DNA of 16,630 nucleotides from HRBIN23 sp046294495 (GCA_046294495.1 JBKBKV010000041.1:1-16630); one strand, 5' to 3'. Numbered from the stretch's first letter, positions 1 to 7,404 are shown. Made by a program: numbers and translations. Notes: a model not told the origin generated them from the sequence alone.

Positions 1-3000
1 CCCAGCACCCCCAACCCCAGAAGCAACGCCACCGTAGCATAACCCTTCACCGCAAGGGCCAAAAGCACGCCCCCCAGCAGGCCGAAGGCTACCCCACGCC
101 ACACCATACCACCACGGCTTGTAAGGGACATCCCTGCCAAAAGGGGTAGCCCATCCCAGACAAGCCAGGTAGCCAAAGGAAAGAGGAACAGGCCGTGAAT
201 GGCCAGGTAGTGGGCCAGCATAGTCTTGGCAACGGTAGGCTGCACGCCGGCCACAGGTGCATCAAAACGCAGGTGGAAAGGCAAGAAAAGCAGGGTCCCC
301 ACCAACACCACACCTGCCCCCAGCACAGCACCGGCCAGGGCAAATGCCACAGGGTGCCATCCCCACAGGCCTACACTCCGGTGGAGGATGGCTACCTTCG
401 GAAGGGCAAGGGTATCCAAGCCATTGCCCAAACTAACCATCCCAGGCTGCACCTCTCTCGGCCCGTAGCCCCCTTGCCCCGTCCTCCATACCAGAAGGCC
501 CCCTACGCCGGTAGCCAAAATCAGAATTGCCCCAAAGGTGGGGAAATCCCAGGAGTTGGTGGGATACAGAGCGCCCACCCCCAAGGCAAGGGCGAAAAGC
601 AGGAGAAGGGTTCGTGCCACCCTACCCCGGCTGGCCGTGCGCATCAGGCATAGAGCACCCCCCAGCACTAGAAGGGAAAGGGGAATGGCCAGCAGATGGG
701 CGTGCAGGTCCGCAAAGAGGAAGGTAAAAAAGGGGAACTCGGTAATCTCAAAGCCCGGTGGGTCGGGAGGCATCAGGCGCGTGGGTCGCCAGAAGTCAAA
801 GCGGGGAAATGGCCTCCCATGCACCGACGCCCACATCCCTTGAAGGAGTTGCACTGCCCCATCCAGGTTCCCCAACACGAAGGCGAAAACCGCCCCGGCG
901 ATACCCAGCCCCACCGCCCGCCTCTCCAGCCCCCCCTTCCCTCCACCCAAAGTATAGGCAATGTTGAAGGCGCTCCCAGTAGCCAGGGCGAAGAGGGTGG
1001 GCACCGCCAGGTTGTAGGCGATGGAGGTGGGGATGGCTGTAACCTGCACCAGGGTGGCCACTAGCACCTGCCCGAAGTAGTAGTAGTTCATAGCCCCACC
1101 AGCGAACCACGGGTCGTAGGGAGGGAACCAGGTGGACTTCACCACCGCGTTTAGGTAGGCCAGGTCCATGGGCTTCTCACCCCCCCGGTAGGGGTGCCAC
1201 AGGTCGGGGTTGGCCATGCGCAGCAACAGAAATACCCCAAACGCCCCCAGGAAGAGGGCTTCCTCCAACACCAGCAGAGGCCAACGCCCCCGCAAGAAAT
1301 CGGCCCATTCCCTGCGCCCACGCCACGCCAGAAGCCCTCCCCCCGCCAGCAAAAGCCCCAGGACGAGAGAAGCGCTGACCCGTCCAAAAGGCAAGAGTTT
1401 CAGGCTAGCAAAGAGCCAGGCCAGGTAAGCCGTCCCCAGCAGGCCCAGCGTGCGCCCCAGGAGCCAGCCCCTGTCAGGCAGGGAATGGAAAGCCCAGAAC
1501 CCCCACAAAACCCCTGCCGCCGAAACGCCATAAACAACTACCAGCCACCCTGCCACAGGATTCCGCCCCAGGATGTCCCCCTCGGGGAACAGGCTGGCCC
1601 AGGTGCCCCCCTTCTGCTGGTCAGCCCACTCCCTGGGAGAGAGCATAGGCGTTCCTGGAGGCCCTTGCCCGGATGGGGCCAGGGCAAACCCCTCAAGGAG
1701 ACGCTGCCGCAACACATCGGCAGATACGGACTCCACGCGTTGGAAGACAAGCACCAGCGGATGGTCGTAAACGGTGAAAGATTCGTCGGCGAAGCCGAGG
1801 CGCAGTGTAAAAGGGGCTGGCTTCCACACCCTCAGAGGCTCCGGCACTGGTAAGGCAGGCCGCTGGAAGGTGTCGTCCATCAGGGCGATACCCGGCAGGG
1901 AAGGCCAGCGCCCCTCCCAGTAAACTAGACGATACCCCAACTGACCAGAAAACAGCAGGTGGTAATACCTGCTAGCCAAGGGGTAGCGCTGGGGCAGACG
2001 AGGGATTGTCCCATAGAGGCGTTGACTGTAGAACACCAGATAGTCGGCCTTGGCGAGGCGCTGGGCCAGTTCATCTGCCTTGGCGGGGGTATCAGGATCG
2101 TAGAGGGGGAGTTCCACTACGCGGAAAGGCCCCAGGTTGGGCAGGCCCTCCTCCCAGTGCTCTTTCAGGACAAGGGCACCTGGGCGGGCGCGTTCGTTCA
2201 GCCAGCGCGAAGCCCCCTCTGCAGGGTGCGGCACACGGTAGAGGTTGGCATAGGCCACCCCATAAAGGGAAGCCCAAAGGAGCACCGCACCCACAAGTCC
2301 CCCAACCACCCCTACCAAAGGTGCATGGATGGGGTTCGCAACCCTCACCCCCCTAGCCCAGTCCATCAGAGCGGTAAGGAGGCGCGCGCCATAGGTCAGC
2401 ATAAAGGGAACAATGGGTAGAAGGTAGCGCAGGTATTTGACCTGCAGACCCCCTACCACCAGGAGATAAGGGATAACCCACCCCAGAGTTAGCACCTCCA
2501 CACGACGCCGGGAGCGCCACGCCCAAAGTGGTGCAACCAGAAGCCCAGCCCACACCACTACCCCTACCGGCCATCCCAAACCCCATCGGGCCAGCTGCAC
2601 TATTTGGTAAAGGTAGGGTGGGGTATTCACATACTGAAGGGTGTAGGGATAATCGCGGATACGCCTCGCCATCTCGCTCTGCTCTTTCACATCGGCCAGG
2701 AACTTGGGCCAGTCCAGGAAAGCGTAGGGCTGGGCCAGAAAGGTGGCCGCCAGGGCCGTCCCATAGCCCAAACCGAGGGCCAACACCGCCCTGGCCCACC
2801 TGAGCCTATCAGGACGGGAAAAGCCGACGCTCCCCCCATCCCCTCCCAGCAAATAGAGCAGAGGCCCCAGAGCCAAAGGTAGGAATAGGGGGGCGCCCGC
2901 AAACTTGGAGGCCAGTGCGAAACCCACCAGCGCCCCGCTAACTGCCGCCCATAGCAGGCTCCCCCGCTGGGCCACTGGGAAAGTCGCCACCACCGCCAAT

Positions 3001-3488
3001 ATGCTGAAGAGGGCCAGAAAGGTATCCGCGGTGTAGAAATGGGCCAACTGAATGTGGAGCACCGCAAAGGTGGCCAGGAACGCCCCGATAAACCCTTCCC
3101 TTATCCCGAAGAGGCGCCGCCCCAGCAGAAATACACCCAGAACAATGAAACTATCAGCCACTGCCGCAAGGGCGCGCCCCGGGATTCGTAGATCGCCCAT
3201 CCCCAAATCTTTCCAAGGGGCAACAGCCTTCTGGACACCTTTCAACAAGTAGAGGGGAAGGCTGCCGTAGGGAAACCAGCCAGGGTTCCAGGGGGCGTTG
3301 GCCTTGCCGCAGAAGCGCCTTTCGGCGTAGTAAGACGCCTCCCTCCCCAGATCGTTTACACACCACAGGATAGCCCGTTCGTCCGGGTGGAAGAGGCCTC
3401 CCCCATCCCAGTTCACGCCATAAAGGCGCAACGACAGGGCAACCAGAAGGAGTAGGGCCACTGCCCACGGCGCCCCCTTCTGGCTCAT
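1..3488 (-). CDS. Giant membrane protein: N-terminal GT-C glycosyltransferase fused to a DUF2298 / Chlor_Arch_YYY domain (3' end beyond window)
   Basis: Reading the minus strand from ATG at 3488 gives an open frame with no stop to base 1 (1162 codons; C-terminus missing). A hydrophobic first helix (residues 9-23) is followed by a loop containing FHPDER (33-38). This acidic first loop is typical of polyisoprenyl-phosphate-dependent GT-C transferases, where an Asp/Glu is catalytic. Further on are NPGWFPYGSLPLYL (68-81) and many membrane segments, then a soluble stretch (about 410-630) with YDHP (574-577). From about 640 a second hydrophobic unit matches the YYY family: NPDLWHP (760-766), NYYYFG (801-806, the YYYxG signature), DLHAH (927-931) and YPTNSWDFPT (975-984). 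The likely role is transfer of a sugar from a lipid carrier at the membrane, inferred from the N-terminal half; the function of the YYY domain is unknown. An in-frame ATG at 3515 is an alternative start (+9 residues). A stop lies 12 bases upstream of it. Confidence 0.85.
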   Translation of the reverse strand, partial: MSQKGAPWAVALLLLVALSLRLYGVNWDGGGLFHPDERAILWCVNDLGREASYYAERRFCGKANAPWNPGWFPYGSLPLYLLKGVQKAVAPWKDLGMGDLRIPGRALAAVADSFIVLGVFLLGRRLFGIREGFIGAFLATFAVLHIQLAHFYTADTFLALFSILAVVATFPVAQRGSLLWAAVSGALVGFALASKFAGAPLFLPLALGPLLYLLGGDGGSVGFSRPDRLRWARAVLALGLGYGTALAATFLAQPYAFLDWPKFLADVKEQSEMARRIRDYPYTLQYVNTPPYLYQIVQLARWGLGWPVGVVVWAGLLVAPLWAWRSRRRVEVLTLGWVIPYLLVVGGLQVKYLRYLLPIVPFMLTYGARLLTALMDWARGVRVANPIHAPLVGVVGGLVGAVLLWASLYGVAYANLYRVPHPAEGASRWLNERARPGALVLKEHWEEGLPNLGPFRVVELPLYDPDTPAKADELAQRLAKADYLVFYSQRLYGTIPRLPQRYPLASRYYHLLFSGQLGYRLVYWEGRWPSLPGIALMDDTFQRPALPVPEPLRVWKPAPFTLRLGFADESFTVYDHPLVLVFQRVESVSADVLRQRLLEGFALAPSGQGPPGTPMLSPREWADQQKGGTWASLFPEGDILGRNPVAGWLVVVYGVSAAGVLWGFWAFHSLPDRGWLLGRTLGLLGTAYLAWLFASLKLLPFGRVSASLVLGLLLAGGGLLAWRGRREWADFLRGRWPLLVLEEALFLGAFGVFLLLRMANPDLWHPYRGGEKPMDLAYLNAVVKSTWFPPYDPWFAGGAMNYYYFGQVLVATLVQVTAIPTSIAYNLAVPTLFALATGSAFNIAYTLGGGKGGLERRAVGLGIAGAVFAFVLGNLDGAVQLLQGMWASVHGRPFPRFDFWRPTRLMPPDPPGFEITEFPFFTFLFADLHAHLLAIPLSLLVLGGALCLMRTASRGRVARTLLLLFALALGVGALYPTNSWDFPTFGAILILATGVGGLLVWRTGQGGYGPREVQPGMVSLGNGLDTLALPKVAILHRSVGLWGWHPVAFALAGAVLGAGVVLVGTLLFLPFHLRFDAPVAGVQPTVAKTMLAHYLAIHGLFLFPLATWLVWDGLPLLAGMSLTSRGGMVWRGVAFGLLGGVLLALAVKGYATVALLLGLGVL

Positions 3489-3532
3489 TACGCCCCAAAC
3501 CTTATGAGACCACATGCTTCCCGTTCAGAGGT

Positions 3533-3541
3533 ATTGTAGCA
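3533..3541 (-). promoter_or_regulatory. Probable extended -10 promoter for the minus-strand membrane protein gene
   Basis: The minus strand reads TGCTACAAT here, an extended -10 box with one mismatch to TATAAT. Transcription would start near 3526, leaving a leader of about 11 bases to the ATG at 3515 or 38 bases to the ATG at 3488. No good -35 hexamer is seen at the expected distance (CCGCCT at 3556-3561), which fits an extended -10 promoter. This is inference from sequence only. Confidence 0.4.
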
Positions 3542-3568
3542 GGGGGACCAGCAGGAGGCGGTTAGAAA

Positions 3569-3586
3569 AGGCCAGAACCCTGGCCT
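3569..3586. repeat. Perfect 7-bp inverted repeat between the divergent promoters (operator, or terminator on the minus strand)
   Basis: AGGCCAG-AACC-CTGGCCT forms a perfect 7-bp stem with a 4-base loop. On the minus strand the stem is followed by TTTTCT, so it resembles a short intrinsic terminator for transcripts running leftward. It lies upstream of both predicted promoters: about 30 bases from the minus-strand -10 box and about 60 bases from the rplU -35 box. It could equally be a DNA operator or an insulator. The sequence alone does not decide. Confidence 0.4.
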
Positions 3587-3647
3587 GCCTATGGTAGTGG
3601 GGACAGGTGCCAAAGAGCACTCCCGCCAAGAGATCTAGCCACTGCCC

Positions 3648-3673
3648 TTGACACACCCAGCCCATGCTATAAT
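3648..3673 (+). promoter_or_regulatory. Promoter for rplU-rpmA-rpmE
   Basis: A perfect TTGACA (3648-3653) and a perfect TATAAT (3668-3673) are present, the latter preceded by TGC (3665-3667), which makes an extended -10. The spacer is only 14 bases, shorter than the usual 16-18, and the extended -10 may compensate. The expected start of transcription is near 3680, giving a leader of about 24 bases before the rplU GTG. The rest of the 215-base gap between divergent genes shows only the inverted repeat and the opposing promoter. Confidence 0.75.
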
Positions 3674-3703
3674 GAATACGCTAGCCCTAATGGAAAGGAC
3701 GCC

Positions 3704-4057
3704 GTGGCTATCTACGCTATTATCCAGTCTGGGGGAAAGCAATATCGGGTCAGCCCCGGGGACCTTATTGATGTGGAGCGCCTCCCCGCAGAGCCGGGCG
3801 CCCAGGTAGAGTTGACCGATGTGCTCCTGGTGGGTAAGGATGATGAGGTGCTCCTGGGTAACCCCTCCCTCAACGGTGCGCGGGTGCTTGCCGAGGTGCG
3901 GGAGGTTTTCAGGGGACCCAAGATCATCGTCTTCAAATACAAACCCAAGAAGCGCTATCGCCGCAAGAGCGGCCATCGCCAATGGTATACGCGACTGCTT
4001 ATTAAGGACATACTCCTGGGAAAGGCCCCACCTCCTCAGGAGTCCTCACAAACCTAG
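3704..4057 (+). CDS. rplU: 50S ribosomal protein bL21
   Basis: This 117-residue protein begins YAIIQSGGKQYRV, the family's N-terminal signature (residues 4-16). It has the conserved basic region FKYKPKKRYRRKSGHRQ (77-93) that binds 23S rRNA. Length is normal for bL21 (about 100-105), with a short C-terminal tail rich in proline and serine. The start is GTG at 3704, supported by GGAAAGGA (3692-3699). It is the first gene after the promoter at 3648-3673 and sits 17 bases before rpmA, the near-universal rplU-rpmA pairing. bL21 is assembled early into the large subunit. Confidence 0.97.
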   Translation: MAIYAIIQSGGKQYRVSPGDLIDVERLPAEPGAQVELTDVLLVGKDDEVLLGNPSLNGARVLAEVREVFRGPKIIVFKYKPKKRYRRKSGHRQWYTRLLIKDILLGKAPPPQESSQT

Positions 4058-4074
4058 AAGGCGGGTGAACATCT

Positions 4075-4341
4075 ATGGCCCATAAGAAGACCGGCGGCGC
4101 ATCCCGCAATGGAAGGGATAGCCAGAGCAAGCGCCTGGGGGTGAAGAACTACGCCGGGCAGGTTGTGCGGGCTGGCTCCGTCCTGGTGCGCCAGCGGGGA
4201 ACGCGCCTGCTCCCCGGCGTCAATGTGCGTATAGGTAAAGACTACACCCTATACGCTGTGGCCGATGGGCGTGTGGCCTTTGAGTTTGTGTCGCCCACCA
4301 AGAAACGGGTGAGCGTCTATCCCCTGGAGGGGGAGCAGTGA
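4075..4341 (+). CDS. rpmA: 50S ribosomal protein bL27
   Basis: This 88-residue protein starts MAHKKTGGASRNGRDS, the canonical bL27 N-terminus that reaches toward the peptidyl transferase centre. The conserved core NYAGQVVRAGSVLVRQRGTR (25-44) follows. There is no extra N-terminal cleavable extension of the kind found in Firmicutes, so no processing by a Prp-type protease is expected. It is co-transcribed with rplU. Its TGA stop overlaps the GTG start of rpmE by 4 bases, implying translational coupling. Confidence 0.97.
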   Translation: MAHKKTGGASRNGRDSQSKRLGVKNYAGQVVRAGSVLVRQRGTRLLPGVNVRIGKDYTLYAVADGRVAFEFVSPTKKRVSVYPLEGEQ

Positions 4342-4541
4342 AGGCGAAGATCCACCCACCCTGGTATCCTCAGGCGCGGGTCGTTTGCATCTGCGGGAAC
4401 ACCTTTACTACCGGCTCCACCAAGCCCGAACTCCGGGTTGAGGTTTGCCACAAGTGCCATCCCTTCTTCACTGGGGAGCAGCGAATTGTAGACACCGAGG
4501 GCCGGGTGGAGCGCCTGAAGCGGAAGTTTAAACTGCAGTAG
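4338..4541 (+). CDS. rpmE: 50S ribosomal protein bL31, zinc-binding form
   Basis: This 67-residue protein carries four cysteines as CxC (C17, C19) and CxxC (C37, C40), the zinc-ribbon pattern of the primary, zinc-containing bL31. The motif CHKCHPFFTG (37-46) is characteristic. It starts with GTG inside the rpmA stop (4-base overlap). Having the zinc form rather than the C-minus paralogue implies normal zinc supply for this copy; whether a C-minus copy exists elsewhere cannot be seen. A terminator-like hairpin follows 16 bases after the stop. Confidence 0.96.
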   Translation: MKAKIHPPWYPQARVVCICGNTFTTGSTKPELRVEVCHKCHPFFTGEQRIVDTEGRVERLKRKFKLQ

Positions 4542-4556
4542 GCGCCAAGCCCGGCT

Positions 4557-4582
4557 ACGGGGGTGAGACCGCTCACCCCCGT
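4557..4582 (+). terminator. Strong hairpin after rpmE, probable terminator or attenuator
   Basis: An 11-bp perfect stem (ACGGGGGTGAG with CTCACCCCCGT) surrounds a 4-base loop, ACCG. The downstream sequence GCCCTTCTTAGG has only scattered T residues, so the classic U-tract is weak. Readthrough into the YqhQ gene, which starts 19 bases later, is therefore likely. It separates highly expressed ribosomal protein genes from the membrane protein and arginine genes. Confidence 0.65.
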
Positions 4583-4600
4583 GCCCTTCTTAGGAGACCG

Positions 4601-5560
4601 ATGCCCCAACCTTTCGCCTACGGTGGGCAAGCCCTCATTGAAGGGGTGATGATACGGGGCCAGCGTTGGGTGGCCTTGGCAGTGCGCCGACCCGATGGGG
4701 CTCTTGCCACCCAGGCCTGGCCGGTCCCCTCCCCTTTTCGGGGGGAGTGGCGGCGGCTCCCCCTTCTGCGCGGGCTTCTTGTCCTAACAGAAACCGTTGT
4801 TTTGGGCATGCGCGCCCTCACCTACTCGGCCCAAGTGGCCAGCGGTGAAGAAGAACGCCCCCCTTCTTGGAGTGCCTGGGGGGCGGTGCTGGTGGCGCTG
4901 GTGCTGGCAGTGGGCATCTTCCTGCTCCTGCCCCTGGCGGGGGGAAAGGCGTTGATACGGGCAGGCCTTCCGGTGGTGCCCACGAACCTGATTGAGGGCC
5001 TGGTGCGTTTGGGCCTTTTCCTGGGCTATCTATGGCTCATTGGGCGCTCCCCGGAAATTCAGCGGGTCTTCGCCTATCACGGGGCAGAGCACATGGCTAT
5101 CAATGCTTACGAGCACGGCCACCCCCTTACCCCTGACGAGGTGGCCCGTTTCCCCACAGCACACCCCCGTTGTGGCACCGCCTTTCTGCTAGTGGTGGGT
5201 GTTGTAAGCATCCTAACCTTCGCCTTCTTGGGAAACCTCCCGCTCTGGCAGGGTGTCCTGGCGCGCCTGGCCCTGGTGCCCCTCATTGCCAGCCTGTCCT
5301 ACGAAGTCATTCGGTGGGGAGGGCAGCACGCCCATCGCGCACCTACCAGGTGGCTTCTGTCCCCCAGCCTGGCACTCCAGGCCCTTACCACTCGCCCCCC
5401 CACGCAACAGCAGATAGTGGTTGCCCTTGCCGCCCTCCACCTGGCCCTCCAGTCCGATGGAGTGGCTCCCCAGCCTGAAGGGGAGCGTGCTATACTGCAT
5501 CCAGTCGCCGACCCTGCACCCCAAGGCCCCGATAGCGAAGGAGTGGAGCATGGCACCTGA
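4601..5560 (+). CDS. yqhQ: YqhQ-like DUF1385 membrane protein
   Basis: This 319-residue protein belongs to the DUF1385 (YqhQ) family, annotated as predicted metal-dependent membrane enzymes of unproven activity. Visible hallmarks are GGQALIEGVMIRG (8-20), YHGAEHMAINAYE (159-171) and HPRCGT (188-193), which supply the conserved His, Glu and Cys residues proposed to bind metal. It also has LTTRPP followed by QIVVALAAL near the C-terminus. Four membrane segments are predicted around 93-115, 129-147, 194-212 and 215-235. The last ~35 residues are a low-complexity Pro/Glu tail that overlaps the argJ start by 11 bases. The position right after rpmE recurs in Chloroflexota as far as I recall. AGGAG precedes the ATG. 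Confidence 0.9.
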   Translation: MPQPFAYGGQALIEGVMIRGQRWVALAVRRPDGALATQAWPVPSPFRGEWRRLPLLRGLLVLTETVVLGMRALTYSAQVASGEEERPPSWSAWGAVLVALVLAVGIFLLLPLAGGKALIRAGLPVVPTNLIEGLVRLGLFLGYLWLIGRSPEIQRVFAYHGAEHMAINAYEHGHPLTPDEVARFPTAHPRCGTAFLLVVGVVSILTFAFLGNLPLWQGVLARLALVPLIASLSYEVIRWGGQHAHRAPTRWLLSPSLALQALTTRPPTQQQIVVALAALHLALQSDGVAPQPEGERAILHPVADPAPQGPDSEGVEHGT

Positions 5561-6767
5561 TATTGAGGTCGTCCAGGACGGGAGCGTAACCACACCCCAT
5601 GGCTTCCTGGCGGGCGCCGTCTACGCCGGCATAAAGACCTACGGGGAAGACAAGTTAGACCTGGGCATCTTGGCGTCAGAGCGCCCGGCCAGTGCGGCAG
5701 GAACCTTCTCCACAAATAAGGTCCTGGCCGGCTCGGTGCGTGTAACTCAGCGCCACATCGCTAGGGGGGCAGCGCGCGCGGTGGTGGTGAACAGCGGGTG
5801 CGCCAACTGCTGTGTGGGCGAGCAAAGCGTAAAGGACGCCCTAGAGACCACCGCCCTCGTGGCCCGCAAACTAGGCATCCCCCAGGAAGAGGTGCTCATC
5901 TGCTCCACAGGCGTCATCGGCGTGGAAATGCCCATGGGGCTTGTTCGGGATGCAGTGCCCCGCATCACCCTTTCCCGCGAGGGGGGCCACTCCTTCGCCA
6001 AGGCCATCCTGACCACCGACAGCCGCCCTAAAGAGATAGCCCTGGCCTTTTCTATTGGCGGGCGTCGCGTGCATATCGGCGGCTGCGCCAAGGGCGCAGG
6101 GATGATCCATCCCAACATGGCCACTATGCTCGCCTTCTTGACCACCGATACGACGATTGACCCACCCCTCCTGCGGAGCATGCTTAAAGAGGCTGTGGAA
6201 ACCTCCTTCAACATGATAGATGTGGACAGTGACCAGAGCACCAACGACACGGTGCTGCTCTTGGCCAATGGGGCGGCCGGCGCCCCACCTTTACAACCCA
6301 ACACCCCCGACGCCTCCCTCTTCCAGAAAGCCCTAACCCAGGTATGTATCGCTCTGGCAAAGGATATCGTCCGCTACGCCGAGGGGGCCACCAAACTGAT
6401 AGAGGTTACTGTGGAGGAGGCCCCCACCCTGCAAGACGCACGCCTGGCGGCCCGTGCCGTCGCCTCCTCCACCCTTGTAAAGACAGCCGTTTATGGAGGC
6501 GACCCCAACTGGGGGCGCGTGATGATGGCCCTGGGCAAGAGCGGGGCCAATCTGGAGGAAACCAAGGTGGCCCTCTACATCAACGACATATGTATTATGG
6601 AGGGGGGGGTGCCCATCCCCTATTTCAAAGACGCCCTGGCGGCCAGTATGAAAGCCCCCGAGGTGCGCTTCCGAGTGCGCCTGGGGCTGGGCACTGCCCA
6701 AGCCACCGCCTGGGGTTCCGACCTCAGCGAGGCCTATGTTACCCTCAACAGCGCCTACACCACTTGA
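5550..6767 (+). CDS. argJ: Bifunctional ornithine acetyltransferase / N-acetylglutamate synthase
   Basis: ArgJ transfers acetyl from N-acetylornithine to glutamate and, in bifunctional forms, also makes N-acetylglutamate from acetyl-CoA. The 405-residue protein has KGAGMIHPNMATML, in which the precursor is self-cleaved between A191 and T192; T192 is the expected nucleophile. STGVIG supplies the oxyanion-hole residues. The conserved GGDPNWGRVM and the lysine-rich ALGKSGAN segments follow. The start at ATG 5550 is chosen because AAGGAG lies 6 bases upstream and family homology begins here. The frame stays open to an ATG at 5421, but that extension lies inside yqhQ and has no family similarity. 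The usual NSGNANA motif reads NSGCANCC. An 8-base G run (6602-6609) lies inside the gene without breaking the frame. Whether it is mono- or bifunctional cannot be told. Confidence 0.95.
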   Translation: MAPDIEVVQDGSVTTPHGFLAGAVYAGIKTYGEDKLDLGILASERPASAAGTFSTNKVLAGSVRVTQRHIARGAARAVVVNSGCANCCVGEQSVKDALETTALVARKLGIPQEEVLICSTGVIGVEMPMGLVRDAVPRITLSREGGHSFAKAILTTDSRPKEIALAFSIGGRRVHIGGCAKGAGMIHPNMATMLAFLTTDTTIDPPLLRSMLKEAVETSFNMIDVDSDQSTNDTVLLLANGAAGAPPLQPNTPDASLFQKALTQVCIALAKDIVRYAEGATKLIEVTVEEAPTLQDARLAARAVASSTLVKTAVYGGDPNWGRVMMALGKSGANLEETKVALYINDICIMEGGVPIPYFKDALAASMKAPEVRFRVRLGLGTAQATAWGSDLSEAYVTLNSAYTT

Positions 6768-6820
6768 GGCGAGCCCTATGCTATGCCTTCTGTGGCTTAC
6801 ATCCCGCTGGCGATGCCCCA

Positions 6821-6852
6821 TCCCCCTTTGCCTGTAACTTTTAAGGGGAGGG
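6821..6852 (+). promoter_or_regulatory. Possible hairpin masking the Shine-Dalgarno site of the GNAT gene
   Basis: CCCCTT (6823-6828) can pair with AAGGGG (6843-6848), which overlaps the GGGGAGGG ribosome-binding site (6845-6852) of the GTG at 6859. The loop is 14 bases. This is the 3' end of the longest gap (91 bases) within the arginine run. Otherwise the gap shows no convincing promoter, so translational control is conceivable. Six base pairs could arise by chance. Confidence 0.25.
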
Positions 6853-6858
6853 ATCGCC

Positions 6859-7404
6859 GTGTCTGTGAACCAAGCCCTATCGTTATCCTCAAAAGCCATC
6901 AGTATCACCGTTCGCCCCGCCCAGGAGGCAGATGTCCCTGCCATCACTGAAATCTACAACCAGGGGATAGAAGACCGCACCGCCACTCTGGAGGGGGAAC
7001 CCCATTCGGTGGAGGAGCGCCGGGAGTGGTTTCGGGCGCACGGACCTAGCGAGCCTATCCTGGTGGCCCAGGCAGGCGACACCCTTGTGGGGTGGGCATC
7101 TCTCTCTCGCTATAAGCCCCGCCGGTGCTACGATGGGGTTAAAGAACTGTCCATCTATGTGCGCCGGGGTTGGCGGGGGAAAGGGGTCGGATTGGTCTTG
7201 CTGGACGCCCTGCTAAAGAAGGGGGCAGAGGTAGGGGTGCACAAGGTCGTCCTCTACGCTTTCCCGTTCAATGGTCCAGCCCTGTCCCTATATCGCAAGA
7301 TGGGCTTCCGCACCGTCGGCATCTACCGGCACCACGGCCTCCTGGATGGGGAGTGGAGGGACATTATCGCTATGGAACTTGACCTGGCCGGAGACCAGGC
7401 GTGA
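6859..7404 (+). CDS. GNAT N-acetyltransferase of the phosphinothricin/methionine-sulfoximine (COG1247) type
   Basis: This 181-residue cytosolic GNAT enzyme acetylates a small amine using acetyl-CoA. The acetyl-CoA pyrophosphate loop is RRGWRGKGVG (102-111), and the C-terminal NGPALSLYRKMGF (138-150) is typical of the fold. The acidic residue E96 in ELSIYV matches the conserved Glu of PAT/Bar-like enzymes. IEDRTATLE (37-45) is the COG1247 N-terminal signature. Start is GTG at 6859 with GGGGAGGG 6 bases upstream; its end overlaps argB by 4 bases (GTGA). Placement between argJ and argB suggests a role in or near arginine synthesis. However, it resembles amino-acid analogue acetyltransferases rather than classical ArgA, so substrate is unassigned. 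Confidence 0.85.
   Translation: MSVNQALSLSSKAISITVRPAQEADVPAITEIYNQGIEDRTATLEGEPHSVEERREWFRAHGPSEPILVAQAGDTLVGWASLSRYKPRRCYDGVKELSIYVRRGWRGKGVGLVLLDALLKKGAEVGVHKVVLYAFPFNGPALSLYRKMGFRTVGIYRHHGLLDGEWRDIIAMELDLAGDQA

Noticed and set aside
1..3480. Several plus-strand and other minus-strand open frames of 60-220 codons across the first 3.5 kb
   Set aside because: They are rich in Pro/Arg/Gln/Trp low-complexity sequence, resemble no family and overlap the single long minus-strand membrane protein frame, whose motifs are clear. GC-rich coding DNA commonly gives such shadow frames.
5421..5549. N-terminal extension of ArgJ by 43 codons to an upstream ATG
   Set aside because: The extension lies inside yqhQ, has no ArgJ-family similarity, and a good AAGGAG site precedes the ATG at 5550.
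6602..6609. Run of eight G bases in argJ as a phase-variable slippage site or frameshift
   Set aside because: The frame continues correctly through it (Glu-Gly-Gly-Val) to the expected C-terminus; an isolated G run in a housekeeping gene of a GC-rich genome is not evidence of phase variation.
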